In this document: positions 34,766 to 43,416 of the stretch, in pieces | Layout: each line of letters begins with the position of its first letter | How positions within the stretch are numbered: position 1 is the stretch's first letter | Position numbers and translations under genes: made by a program | The notes under the pieces: model-generated | What the model was told of the DNA's origin: nothing | The model's input: the letters and a program-made list of their open reading frames with translations, nothing else | Databases searched by the model: none | NCBI GenBank assembly: GCA_028284445.1 | Contig: JANQRS010000073.1 | Coordinates: 1 to 48,889, forward strand | Direction: 5' to 3' | Length of the DNA stretch: 48,889 bases | Origin: Calditrichia bacterium | GTDB lineage: Bacteria > Calditrichota > Calditrichia > RBG-13-44-9 > J075

Positions 34766-36378
34766 GCGCTTCTGCGAATCCAAAATTTTTGTTTGTTACA
34801 GGTGGCGTTGTCTCGTCACTGGGTAAAGGGATTGCCTGTGCATCCTTGGGCTTACTACTGAAATCGCGTGGCCTGAGTGTCACCATAATGAAGTGTGACC
34901 CCTATATTAACGTCGATCCGGGAACCATGAGCCCCTATCAGCATGGGGAAGTATACGTCACTGAAGACGGCGCTGAAACGGATCTGGATCTTGGCCATTA
35001 CGAGCGGTTTATTGATGAAAATATGTCCCAGATGAACAATGTCACTACCGGACAGATCTACTTTGATGTCATTTCCAAAGAGCGGCGTGGCGACTATCTC
35101 GGGGCAACAGTTCAAGTTATTCCTCACATCACTGACGAGATCAAATTGCGCATCGACATGCTCGCGCGTCAGTCCAATGCAGATATCGTGATTGTTGAAG
35201 TTGGTGGTACTGTTGGGGATATTGAGAGTCTGCCCTTCCTGGAAGCCATTCGGCAATATTGCATTGAGCACCGCCAGGATTGCCTGACGATGCATCTGAC
35301 CCTACTGCCCTATATTCGCTCTGCCGGAGAAATCAAGACCAAGCCGACTCAGCATAGCGTGATGCGGCTGCGTGAAATTGGGATTCAACCGGACTTCCTT
35401 TTCTGCCGTTCCGAACACCATATTGATGAAGCAACCCGCAAGAAGATTGCCCTTTTTTGTAGTGTTGATCCCGATGCGGTTATCGAGGCCACAGATGCGC
35501 AGACGATTTACGAAGTGCCGCTGCAACTCGCAGAACAAAAACTCGATGAGCAAATTATTAAGCGCCTGAATCTCAAGGGGGCACCGGCCAAGCTCGCCCC
35601 GCTGGAATCAGTTGTTAAAAAGATTAAAGATCCGGAGAAGCGGGTGTCCATTGCCATTTGCGGTAAATATACTCGCCTGAAGGATGCTTATAAGAGCATC
35701 ATTGAATCACTTGTTCACGCTGGTGTGGCAAACAATAGCGCTGTTGACATCAAGTGGGTCAATTCAGAGGACGTTGAACACTCCGATAATCCGGGATCAT
35801 TCTTTGAGGATGTACATGGCATTCTCGTGCCATATGGGTTCGATTTTCGCGGTATTGAAGGCAAGCTGATTGCAGTGCGCCACGCCCGCGAAAACAATAT
35901 TCCCTTCTTCGGTATTTGCCTCGGCTTGCAATGCGCGGTCATTGAATTTGCCCGCAATGTTTGTGGCATCGAAAATGCAAATAGCGCTGAATTTGATAAA
36001 GATGCAGCTGATCCGGTAATTCACATAATGGAGTCGCAGCGCAGTATCAAACAGAAGGGCGGCACCATGCGCCTGGGCACCTATCCATGTGTCACGACGC
36101 CCGATACGCTGGCGCGCAAAATGTATGGATCTGAGATCATCATTGAGCGTCACCGCCATCGCTACGAGGTGAACAATGACTATCGCAACGTGCTGGAAGA
36201 AAACGGCATGATTCTCAGCGGTCTGTCTCCGGATGGCAATCTTGTCGAGATCATTGAATTGAAGGATCATCCTTTCTTTGTTGGATGCCAGTTTCACCCT
36301 GAACTGAAGAGCCGCATCGTTCGCCCGCATCCGATTTTTGTCCATTTTGTTGAAGCTGCGCTTACGCATCAAGGTTGA
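34762..36378 (+). CDS. pyrG: CTP synthase
   Basis: This 538-residue enzyme makes CTP from UTP, ATP and glutamine. The amidoligase domain (about 1-265) has GGVVSSLGKGI, CDPYINVDPGTMSP and EDGAETDLDLGHYERF. The class I glutamine amidotransferase domain (about 290-535) has nucleophile Cys386 in FGICLGLQ and the His512/Glu514 pair in FHPEL. All residues needed for both activities are visible, and the length is standard. The start is GTG, overlapping the kdsB stop codon by the GTGA arrangement; no better ATG exists near it. Its product feeds both nucleic acid synthesis and the CMP-Kdo synthetase encoded just upstream. kdsA follows after 12 bases. Confidence 0.98.
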   Translation: MSASANPKFLFVTGGVVSSLGKGIACASLGLLLKSRGLSVTIMKCDPYINVDPGTMSPYQHGEVYVTEDGAETDLDLGHYERFIDENMSQMNNVTTGQIYFDVISKERRGDYLGATVQVIPHITDEIKLRIDMLARQSNADIVIVEVGGTVGDIESLPFLEAIRQYCIEHRQDCLTMHLTLLPYIRSAGEIKTKPTQHSVMRLREIGIQPDFLFCRSEHHIDEATRKKIALFCSVDPDAVIEATDAQTIYEVPLQLAEQKLDEQIIKRLNLKGAPAKLAPLESVVKKIKDPEKRVSIAICGKYTRLKDAYKSIIESLVHAGVANNSAVDIKWVNSEDVEHSDNPGSFFEDVHGILVPYGFDFRGIEGKLIAVRHARENNIPFFGICLGLQCAVIEFARNVCGIENANSAEFDKDAADPVIHIMESQRSIKQKGGTMRLGTYPCVTTPDTLARKMYGSEIIIERHRHRYEVNNDYRNVLEENGMILSGLSPDGNLVEIIELKDHPFFVGCQFHPELKSRIVRPHPIFVHFVEAALTHQG

Positions 36379-36390
36379 TCGGAGTTTAGA

Positions 36391-37215
36391 ATGTCTACTG
36401 TTCAATGTCGCGATTTCCAGATTGGGAAAGGTAAGCCACTGACGCTCATTGCCGGACCCTGTGTGGTTGAAAATGAGAAAATGATTTTGGAAACCTGTGA
36501 ATCGATCCTGAAAACGGTTCGGGATTTACCGGTTCAATTCATCTTCAAATCATCGTACAAAAAGGCAAATCGCACGTCTATTTCCGGGTTTAGTGGTTTG
36601 CCAACCGATGAAGCCCTCGGAATTCTTGAAAAAGTTGGGCAGACCTTTGATGTGCCGGTATTGACTGACATTCACACTGAACTGGAAGTGCCGCTGGTCG
36701 CCGGGATTGTTGACGTCTTACAGATTCCGGCCTTCCTCTCGCGACAAACGGACCTGCTCCTCGCTGCTGGTCGCTCCGGTAAAGTTGTGAACATCAAGAA
36801 AGGGCAGTTTATGGCTCCGGAGGATATGAGCAGGGCTGCCGAGAAAGTGGCTAGTACCGGCAATGAGAACATTTTATTGACGGAACGGGGCGCTTCCTTT
36901 GGCTACCGGAATTTGGTGGTAGATATGCGTGGATTGGTGATTATGGCTGGCAGCGGCTATCCGGTGGTCTACGACGCAACACATAGTGTACAGATTCCCA
37001 GTGGTAAGGGAACGGCAAGCGGCGGCCAACCGGAGTTCATTTTGCCGCTGGCGCGAGCGGCACTTGCTACCGGAGCCGTTAGCACTATCTTTATGGAAGT
37101 TCACCCCAATCCTCCGGAAGCTTTCAGCGATGCAGCTTCACAGCTGGCACTTGATCTTTTTCCTGATGCTGTTCGACAACTCGTTAACATCTATCAACAG
37201 GTCGCGGACCTATGA
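36391..37215 (+). CDS. kdsA: Kdo-8-phosphate synthase, probably metal-dependent class
   Basis: This 274-residue enzyme condenses phosphoenolpyruvate and arabinose-5-phosphate into Kdo-8-phosphate. Motifs include FKSSYKKANRTS, LTDIHTE, NIKKGQF, ERGASFGYRNLVVDMR, YDATHSVQ and EVHPNP. The N-terminal IAGPCVVE has cysteine (Cys24) where the metal-independent E. coli enzyme has asparagine. With the His of ATHSVQ, the Glu of MEVHP and the Asp of FSDAA, this predicts the metal-dependent class known from Aquifex. The ATG is preceded by GGAG at suitable distance. The stop overlaps the kdsC start (ATGA at 37212). The assignment is secure; the metal class is inferred from the residue pattern. Confidence 0.96.
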   Translation: MSTVQCRDFQIGKGKPLTLIAGPCVVENEKMILETCESILKTVRDLPVQFIFKSSYKKANRTSISGFSGLPTDEALGILEKVGQTFDVPVLTDIHTELEVPLVAGIVDVLQIPAFLSRQTDLLLAAGRSGKVVNIKKGQFMAPEDMSRAAEKVASTGNENILLTERGASFGYRNLVVDMRGLVIMAGSGYPVVYDATHSVQIPSGKGTASGGQPEFILPLARAALATGAVSTIFMEVHPNPPEAFSDAASQLALDLFPDAVRQLVNIYQQVADL

Positions 37216-37772
37216 TCTGCGATCCCTCTCTTAGCCAGGAACTCTTCCGGCGTGCCGCACAGGTACGCGTAATCACCTTTGATATTGACGGCGTCTTCAC
37301 CAACGGTCGCATCGTCTATGATACCCGCGAAGAAGAGATCAAGCTTTTCGATGCCCATGATGGGTTCGGGATTAAGCTTGCCCATCATGCCGGCTTACAA
37401 ACGGCGGTTATCTCTGCACGCGAAAGCAAGGCAATCCGCCACCGGATGCGCGAACTACATGTCGAAAACCTGTATCTCGGCCGATTTGATAAGCTAAACG
37501 CCTTCAAGGCGCTCTCGGAGGACCTCGGCATGGATAGAGAGCAATATTGCTTTGTTGGCGATGACATGCCTGATATACCAGTTTTAGAGCAAGTGGGATT
37601 TCCGGTTGCTGTTAATAATGCTATGGTGGAAGTGAAGGCGACTGCTCGCTGTTCAACTCGCAAAGCCGGAGGCCGCGGGGCGATTCGTGAAGTAATAGAA
37701 TTTGTTTTGCATGCTCAGGGACGACTCAATGAAGTTCAGGAATCCTGGTTCGCCAGCCTGCCCCGGGGATAA
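37212..37772 (+). CDS. kdsC: Kdo-8-phosphate phosphatase (HAD family)
   Basis: This 186-residue protein belongs to the small cap-less HAD phosphatases of the KdsC/YrbI type. The nucleophile and acid/base aspartates Asp24 and Asp26 lie in FDIDGVFT. Motif II is VISAR, and the metal-binding acidic pair is in FVGDDMPDIPVL. It removes phosphate from Kdo-8-phosphate to give Kdo. The C-terminal extension (AQGRLNEVQESWFASLPRG) is somewhat long but within the family range, and such tails reach into neighbouring subunits of the tetramer. It starts inside the kdsA stop codon and ends four bases before kdsD, which fits coupled translation of the pathway. Confidence 0.94.
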   Translation: MICDPSLSQELFRRAAQVRVITFDIDGVFTNGRIVYDTREEEIKLFDAHDGFGIKLAHHAGLQTAVISARESKAIRHRMRELHVENLYLGRFDKLNAFKALSEDLGMDREQYCFVGDDMPDIPVLEQVGFPVAVNNAMVEVKATARCSTRKAGGRGAIREVIEFVLHAQGRLNEVQESWFASLPRG

Positions 37773-37776
37773 CGCC

Positions 37777-38763
37777 ATGACCGCCAAGAGCGATAAAGAC
37801 CAAAAAGACCTGTTGGCCGTTGCCCGCAAAGTATTGCGGATGGAGTCCGATGCAATTGCCAACCTGCTTGATCATCTCGATGACACTTTCCTGCAAGCCG
37901 TTGAATTGATTTACAAATGCGCCGGACGCGTGATTGTGACCGGTCTGGGCAAGTCCGGGGCTATTGGGCGAAAAATTGCCGCAACACTGGCGTCCACCGG
38001 CACAGCTTCGTATTTTTTACATGCGGCAGATGGCGTGCATGGTGATTTGGGTGTGGTGAATCGTGGCGACGTGATTATCTGCCTCTCGAAAAGTGGCAGT
38101 TCTCCGGAATTGTTCGATCTACTGCCGGTATTGAAACGGCTGGACGTTCCGATTATATCAATCACTGCCAGGCCCAACTCAGATTTGGCGCGACATAGTG
38201 AAGTGGTGCTGAACATCGGTGCGACCAAGGAAGCTTGTCCACACGACTTGGCGCCAACGACGAGCACGACAGCCAGCCTTGCCCTCGGTGATGCGCTGGC
38301 GATTGCCTTACTTGAGAAGCGGGGATTTACCGAGCAGGATTTTGCTTTCTTGCACCCGGCCGGTGCCCTGGGCAAACGTCTGCTATTGCAAGTCCGTGAC
38401 ATCATGGAAGATGGCGATAAGGTGCCGACGGTTGGTGCGGAGGCCACCATGAAGGAAGCAATTATGGAAATTGCCTCCAAGCGCGGAATTTGCGTGGTCG
38501 TTAGCGAGGATCGTCATGTACTCGGTATTGTGACCAACGGCGACTTTAACCGGCTTGTTGAGCGTACGGAACACTTCTTCGGTATTCCGGTTGAAGAAGT
38601 AATGAATGCCAGCCCGAAAATGATTCGGGACGATGCGATGGCTTATCAGGCATATCGTGAGATGGAGCAATTTCGGATTATTGCTATGCCCGTAATTGAT
38701 GAAGAGAAAAAACTGGTCGGCGTTATCCATCTGCACGATATCATGCGGGCCGGGATTACTTAA
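37777..38763 (+). CDS. kdsD: Arabinose-5-phosphate isomerase
   Basis: From ATG 37777 the protein is 328 residues, the usual KdsD/KpsF length. An N-terminal SIS sugar-isomerase domain (about 35-190) has VTGLGKSGAIGRKIAATLAS, CLSKSGSSPE and the conserved THALE-like SLALGDALAIALLEKRGF. Two CBS domains (about 205-262 and 272-328) have IVTNGDFNRL and VGVIHLHDI. The enzyme supplies arabinose-5-phosphate from ribulose-5-phosphate for KdsA. An in-frame ATG at 37702 would overlap kdsC and add an unrelated stretch, whereas GGGGA precedes 37777. The CBS pair suggests nucleotide or sugar-nucleotide sensing, as reported for CMP-Kdo in the family. All four Kdo genes are thus contiguous. Confidence 0.95.
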   Translation: MTAKSDKDQKDLLAVARKVLRMESDAIANLLDHLDDTFLQAVELIYKCAGRVIVTGLGKSGAIGRKIAATLASTGTASYFLHAADGVHGDLGVVNRGDVIICLSKSGSSPELFDLLPVLKRLDVPIISITARPNSDLARHSEVVLNIGATKEACPHDLAPTTSTTASLALGDALAIALLEKRGFTEQDFAFLHPAGALGKRLLLQVRDIMEDGDKVPTVGAEATMKEAIMEIASKRGICVVVSEDRHVLGIVTNGDFNRLVERTEHFFGIPVEEVMNASPKMIRDDAMAYQAYREMEQFRIIAMPVIDEEKKLVGVIHLHDIMRAGIT

Positions 38764-38779
38764 GGGACTCAATTTTTTT

Positions 38780-38884
38780 GACAGGGTGAACAGGATCGAC
38801 AGGATTAAGAGAAGAAGATAAAATCTGTGTGAATCCGTGTCAAAAGGTTTTAGTCATTATCCTGTTCATCCTGTAAATCCTGTC
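38780..38884. repeat. Intergenic inverted repeat built of ACAGGAT units
   Basis: The left part (38780-38806) holds three 9-base units GACAGGGTG, AACAGGATC and GACAGGATT. The right part (38859-38884) holds the reverse complements ATCCTGTTC, ATCCTGTAA and ATCCTGTC. Between them lies the also repeat-like CTGTGTGAATCCGTGTC. Elements of this wording recur between genes in many environmental genomes. Here it separates kdsD from lptC and could form a long hairpin in RNA. Confidence 0.75.
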
Positions 38885-38940
38885 TAAAAAGATCACGATA
38901 AACTTTTGAACAAACTGTATAAAGCATTAAACTCGAGAAT

Positions 38941-39495
38941 ATGAAGACGATCTCCTACCTTTTATTACCTCTCATGTTACTGGTCAGTGCCTGTAGTGAT
39001 TTGGGAGACGATAATGATGCTACTGCACCAGATGATTCCGGCGTAGAACATCCCGATCAGGAAAGCTGGAAAGCGACGATTGTCATAACAAAGGATGGCA
39101 TGCGCGTGGCCGAAATTTGGGCCGGCTATATTGCTAATTTCCTGAAGCGCAATGAAACCGTTTTAAAAGACAGCATTCATGTGGATTTCTATGATAGCAA
39201 GGGCGTTAAAACCTCGGTATTGACAGCTAATGAGGGTGTAGTTGAAAACACCAGCCGTAATATGATTGCCCGCGGCAATGTGATTGTTGTGTCCAACAAG
39301 GGTGAAATACTTCTGACAGAACTGCTCAATTGGGACAATGCTCGTCAAAAAATTGTCAGCGAAGTGCCGGTTCGCTTTTTGACGGGGCAAGATACGCTCT
39401 ACGGTGATTCCTTTATTTCCGATCCGGACCTCAAAGATTATGAAATACGCAGCGCCAAAGGCCGTAGCAATCGCCTGGTGCCGATCGATAAGTAA
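38941..39495 (+). CDS. lptC: LptC-like lipopolysaccharide export protein, lipoprotein form
   Basis: This 184-residue protein begins with a lipoprotein signal (LLPLMLLVSAC, lipid-bearing Cys18). A beta-jellyroll of LptC type follows an acidic linker: VDFYDSKGVKTSVLTANEGVVE, NMIARGNVIVVSNKGE, LLTELLNWDN and YGDSFISDPDL. LptC accepts lipopolysaccharide from the LptBFG transporter and hands it to LptA. E. coli LptC is held by a membrane helix, while a lipobox at this position is seen in some other phyla. The next two genes encode LptA- and LptB-like proteins at spacings of a few bases, which supports the assignment strongly. The Kdo genes lie just upstream beyond an intergenic repeat. Confidence 0.88.
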   Translation: MKTISYLLLPLMLLVSACSDLGDDNDATAPDDSGVEHPDQESWKATIVITKDGMRVAEIWAGYIANFLKRNETVLKDSIHVDFYDSKGVKTSVLTANEGVVENTSRNMIARGNVIVVSNKGEILLTELLNWDNARQKIVSEVPVRFLTGQDTLYGDSFISDPDLKDYEIRSAKGRSNRLVPIDK

Positions 39496-39504
39496 GGAAT
39501 GATA

Positions 39505-40575
39505 ATGTTGAAACCATATACATTTTTCTTCCTGCTTGTCATTCCTGCTTGTCTGTATGCGCAGGGCGTGCGTTTGATTAATGCGGATGTGCAGCGTGGC
39601 CAAACCATCGGTGGCGAACAGGTAACTGTGCTCGAAGGCAACGTTCACGTCGTTCAGGACACTCTTGATCTGCGCTGTCAGCACCTTGTCTTCTATCCAC
39701 GCCAGGACAAGCTGGTGCTTACCGGAGGAGTAAAGCTGGTCCGTGGCAACGGTACCCTGCAGGCAGACAAGGTGACGTATTACAATCGAACCAGCTTCGC
39801 GATTTGCGAGGATAATGTTGTTGTCGTCCAGCCCGGACAAACCTTGCGCTGCGACTACCTGGAATACTATTACAAAACCGACCAGGCGCTTGCACGTGGC
39901 AATGTTTTCATTCATGATGAGGAAAATCAGGCCTGGATAACCGGCGATAAGGGAAAATATACCCCGGCATATCGGCGCTTTGAAGTAGAAGGCAATACCC
40001 ATTTTTGGCAAGTGGAGAATGCGGATACGATCAATATCTTTGCTGAGATGATGAGCTATGGGGTTGATTCCGTTCGCGCGGCCCTGGCTGAGGATTCCGT
40101 AAGGATTATCAGTGGCGATATGATTGCGACCTGCGATTCCGCGGTCTATTACCCGGATCGCGAAAGAGCTTTCCTGGAAAAAGCACCAAAGGCCTCACAG
40201 ACCAATAATGAAATGACCGGCACGCAGATGGAATTGCTTTTCGTTGAAAATCAGATCAAGCAAATCTGGGTGCGTGGTAATGCAAATGCCGTTTCTGTTG
40301 ATGATTCGGTAGCCGGAAAAGTAAATCGGCTAACCGGGCAGTCAATCATTGGTTATATTGAAATGCAAAAGTTGAAGGAGCTAAAGGCAATTTCAAATGC
40401 CCGCAGTCAATATTACATCAATGATGAAGGCGTGGATCAGGGATTCAACGCTGCCAGCGCGGATACAATTCGAATTTTCTTTGCGGAGCAGGTGCTTGAT
40501 AGCATAGCTGTGCAAGGCGGGGCCCAGGGCACTTACTACCCCAGCGATTATAAAGGCAAAATCAAGGCGGAATGA
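39505..40575 (+). CDS. lptA: LptA/OstA-like periplasmic lipopolysaccharide bridge protein
   Basis: From ATG 39505 the protein is 356 residues. It has a signal peptide (ending ACLYAQG) and then repeated OstA/LptA beta-jellyroll strands, for example VTVLEGNVHVVQDTLDLRC, LVFYPRQDKLVLTGGVKLV and NVVVVQPGQTLRCDYLEYYY. It is about twice the size of E. coli LptA and closer to the OstA-like proteins of Bacteroidota and relatives, so it may make a longer periplasmic bridge by itself or include part of an LptD-like N-terminus. No barrel is present. AAGGA lies 6 bases before 39505 but directly abuts the alternative ATG 39499, which decides the start. lptB follows after three bases. Confidence 0.87.
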   Translation: MLKPYTFFFLLVIPACLYAQGVRLINADVQRGQTIGGEQVTVLEGNVHVVQDTLDLRCQHLVFYPRQDKLVLTGGVKLVRGNGTLQADKVTYYNRTSFAICEDNVVVVQPGQTLRCDYLEYYYKTDQALARGNVFIHDEENQAWITGDKGKYTPAYRRFEVEGNTHFWQVENADTINIFAEMMSYGVDSVRAALAEDSVRIISGDMIATCDSAVYYPDRERAFLEKAPKASQTNNEMTGTQMELLFVENQIKQIWVRGNANAVSVDDSVAGKVNRLTGQSIIGYIEMQKLKELKAISNARSQYYINDEGVDQGFNAASADTIRIFFAEQVLDSIAVQGGAQGTYYPSDYKGKIKAE

Positions 40576-40578
40576 TCA

Positions 40579-41325
40579 TTGGAAACCCATGAAGCAAAAT
40601 CGGTATTGCGTGCCCATGAGCTTGTCAAGGTCTACGGAAAGCGGACGGTCGTGAATAAGGTTAGTCTCGAAGTAGGCCAGGGGCAGATCGTTGGCTTGCT
40701 TGGACCGAACGGCGCCGGGAAAACCACTTCTTTCTATATGATTACCGGCCTGGTTAAGCCCAATGGCGGTCATATCTACCTGAATGATGACGACATTACT
40801 CGCCTGGCCATGTATAAGCGCGCCCGGCGTGGGATCACCTACTTGCCGCAGGAAGCATCAATCTTTCGCAAGCTTACTGTGGAAGAAAACCTTCTGGCGA
40901 TTATGGAGGCCTTGAAGTTTCCCAAGGCAGAGAGAAAACGCCGCTGTGAAGAATTGCTGGAAGAACTGCGGATTACCCATATTGCCAAAAATCGCGGTTA
41001 TAATCTATCGGGTGGCGAACGCCGCCGTACCGAGATTGCCCGTGCATTGGTGAACAATCCGAAATTTATCCTTCTTGACGAACCATTCGCCGGTGTCGAT
41101 CCGATTGCCGTTCAGGATATTCAGAATATCATTCGCAAACTCAAGGAACTCAATATCGGCATCCTCATCACCGATCATAATGTTCATGAAACACTCTCAA
41201 TTACTGACCACGCATTTCTGCTCTTCAGTGGCAAGGTGCTTAAGGATGGCAGCAGCGACTTCCTTGCCAACGACGAAGAAGCCCGCAAGCTTTACCTTGG
41301 TGAGAAATTTAAGCTGGATCGCTAA
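40579..41325 (+). CDS. lptB: Lipopolysaccharide export ABC ATPase
   Basis: This 248-residue ATPase powers the Lpt bridge from the cytoplasmic side. The Walker A GPNGAGKTTS contains Lys48. The family sequence VNLSGG-type signature reads LSGGERRRTEIARALV, the Walker B is FILLDEPFAGVDP, and the switch histidine is in LITDHNVHETL. The LptB-specific QEASIFRKLTVEEN is present. The start is TTG at 40579, three bases after the lptA stop; no in-frame ATG precedes the Walker A region, and AAGGCGGA provides a ribosome site. In many genomes rpoN follows lptB. Here a convergent gene ends 36 bases downstream instead, so this closes the operon. Confidence 0.96.
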   Translation: METHEAKSVLRAHELVKVYGKRTVVNKVSLEVGQGQIVGLLGPNGAGKTTSFYMITGLVKPNGGHIYLNDDDITRLAMYKRARRGITYLPQEASIFRKLTVEENLLAIMEALKFPKAERKRRCEELLEELRITHIAKNRGYNLSGGERRRTEIARALVNNPKFILLDEPFAGVDPIAVQDIQNIIRKLKELNIGILITDHNVHETLSITDHAFLLFSGKVLKDGSSDFLANDEEARKLYLGEKFKLDR

Positions 41326-41361
41326 GATCTTAAGCAAGAAATGGGGTTGCCTAATTTAGTC

Positions 41362-43416
41362 TCAATCATAGCCGACAATTTGATCTGCTGTCCCGCATGG
41401 GGTGTAGAACTCGCTAAATCCCTCGAGGCTACCAGCGCCATATGCTTTCCCTGTAATTAGCTCTGCCAGCAGCAATCTTGCGCGTAACATGTCCTCGACG
41501 TTATTTGTTATCCAGAACCCCTTGCTATTCGATTGCTCTCGATACTTGGGATTGGTCGCCGGACCGGGCTTGACCATTTTGCCGGCAATCTTTTTGGTTT
41601 TTTCCCGCTGAACTTTACTCGCTTTTAGCAGATAATCGTAGTCGTTGACGCCTCTTCGCCAGAGCTTCAGACGGTGGCTGGCAAGCGCGCCATCGAATCC
41701 GAGCTCTCTGCCTGAGTAGAGCGCCCCACCTTTGTATGGACCAGGCAAGAGCTTGTTGGGGTTGGTGTTGCCCAGTCCCAACTTAAAAATAACCCGTCCG
41801 TCAATGCCCAGCCTGAATGCCCGAAATCCTTCTCCGGCAAAAAATCCATAGTGTCCGCCTATCGCGGTGGTAGTTCCGGATGAGCCGTAGTTTAGCAGTT
41901 TGGCGTCCCTGCTCCGATATTCATCGAGAATACCGGTTGTTGCCTCCACGTGGGTGGTGCCAATGACCCAGTGCTGGATGGAGGGTTTCAGGTAGCGGTC
42001 GGCATTATCCCGGTTATAGCCTTTGCGCTTATAGCAGCGGGTAGAATTCCCGCTTGGCGTTTCCAGGCGATCGCAGTTAAAGTGGCCGACATCGAGGCGA
42101 TTGCGGACGCGGATATTCGCCCCTTTTGCGCTCTCAAAAGCCTTATCAGAGACGGCAAACAAATAGCGGATGCCGGCGTAGTCCCTGCCGTTAACCGGTT
42201 CGTCCAGCTTCCAGGGCGTGCGATTGCGATCGGGATTCGGCTTCTGATTGAAAAACACTTCGAAAATGGTATCTGTCCAGCCTTTTTCTTTGAACCAGCG
42301 AACGTATTGTTTGGCGATGGTGGTATAGGTTGCCTCAAATTCGGCCAAAGCCGGCTCTGTTGATGCTCGCCTTGGCGGAGAGGTCTTGAAGGGAGTAAAA
42401 TCAAAATGGAGAGCCACATCGCTTTCAGAGAGATATGGATAATTGATGTTGAACGGAAGGAGCAGATGAGCAGGTGCTACCCCGAACTTATTGAGTTTAC
42501 CGTCCAATAAGGGACCAAAGAGGTCTTCCCATTCTGCATAGCTGCTGATTTGCGCATTCTTGCCGACACCCTTAACCGGCAACGCGTAGTTCCCCCATCC
42601 GCGCTGGCTGGAATAAGGGAGCGGATTCACAAAACAACGATTGTCGAGGGCCATCTTGAATACCTGGTGATCAATGGCCTTTGCTCTTGCTGAAAGCTTC
42701 CGCGCCGGATGACCAAGACCCGGCTTTGGGTTGATCACGTCATTGCGGATGAAATATTTGCTGGGAACGCCATACGACAAGAGTTCAAAACTGAGCGACG
42801 GTTGTCTGGGCAGTTCGAAATCAAAAACGGTCAGCTGAACCTTTAGTGTTTCCAACGTTTTTTGTCCATCGTAAATGGTTATCTCACCACGATAATCGCC
42901 GGCTGTGGCATTGGCCGGGATCCACAGCTCATAGAGCAATACACCAACGGAATTGTTGGGTGCCGGTAGTTGGGCAATGTTCAGCGGAATGCTGAAACTG
43001 CTTACTTCCTTATAAGAACCGTCGAGCGGAATGATCAAATCCGGGCAATAGCCGAGCTTTTGCTGATTGACCCAGGCAACGATGCTAAAAGTAGAGCGCT
43101 CGGCTGAGATATTGCCCTTCCCGTTGAACGCACTGGCTGTTGCGCGCACTGCCGCAGCAGTCTGGGGAATCACCACCTGAACAGCGACTTCTTCATTGCG
43201 GGCGCCATACATCCGAATGGTTTTTGATGCAGCGTCCCAGTGCACATTTTTTTTGCGAAATTCGCCAAAATCCCCACTTTTGATTTCCTGCGCTGTTCCG
43301 TCTGGCCGTATGCCGTAAATATCGCTGACGGCAAATATGTTTTTGGGCTGTGCAAAGGCTATGGACATAGAGAGCAAAATGATGGTGACAGTGGTTCTCA
43401 GAAGAGTTTGAAACAT
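41362..43416 (-). CDS. Secreted DUF4091/GH123-like protein
   Basis: From the ATG at 43416 the protein is 684 residues, with a signal peptide (MFQTLLRTTVTIILLSMSIAFAQ). An N-terminal beta-rich region (about 25-220) contains MYGARNEEVAVQVVIP and GDYRGEITIYDG. It leads into a large alpha/beta region, and the C-terminal part has the DUF4091-type sequence LKLWRRGVNDYDYL. Proteins of this type resemble family 123 glycoside hydrolases and are thought to act on polysaccharides, but I cannot identify the catalytic pair with confidence. An upstream ATG at 43455 would add 13 residues before the signal peptide and is less likely. It is the only minus-strand gene, converges on lptB, and appears to be an insertion relative to the surrounding core genes. 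Confidence 0.75.
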   Translation of the reverse strand: MFQTLLRTTVTIILLSMSIAFAQPKNIFAVSDIYGIRPDGTAQEIKSGDFGEFRKKNVHWDAASKTIRMYGARNEEVAVQVVIPQTAAAVRATASAFNGKGNISAERSTFSIVAWVNQQKLGYCPDLIIPLDGSYKEVSSFSIPLNIAQLPAPNNSVGVLLYELWIPANATAGDYRGEITIYDGQKTLETLKVQLTVFDFELPRQPSLSFELLSYGVPSKYFIRNDVINPKPGLGHPARKLSARAKAIDHQVFKMALDNRCFVNPLPYSSQRGWGNYALPVKGVGKNAQISSYAEWEDLFGPLLDGKLNKFGVAPAHLLLPFNINYPYLSESDVALHFDFTPFKTSPPRRASTEPALAEFEATYTTIAKQYVRWFKEKGWTDTIFEVFFNQKPNPDRNRTPWKLDEPVNGRDYAGIRYLFAVSDKAFESAKGANIRVRNRLDVGHFNCDRLETPSGNSTRCYKRKGYNRDNADRYLKPSIQHWVIGTTHVEATTGILDEYRSRDAKLLNYGSSGTTTAIGGHYGFFAGEGFRAFRLGIDGRVIFKLGLGNTNPNKLLPGPYKGGALYSGRELGFDGALASHRLKLWRRGVNDYDYLLKASKVQREKTKKIAGKMVKPGPATNPKYREQSNSKGFWITNNVEDMLRARLLLAELITGKAYGAGSLEGFSEFYTPCGTADQIVGYD

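Noticed and set aside
37702..37776. N-terminal extension of kdsD from an upstream ATG
   Set aside because: It overlaps kdsC, gives unrelated sequence, and the ATG at 37777 has a ribosome site and gives the standard family length.
41950..42363. 137-codon + strand frame opposite the DUF4091 gene
   Set aside because: It lies wholly within the coding sequence of the secreted protein on the other strand and has no signal or ribosome site.
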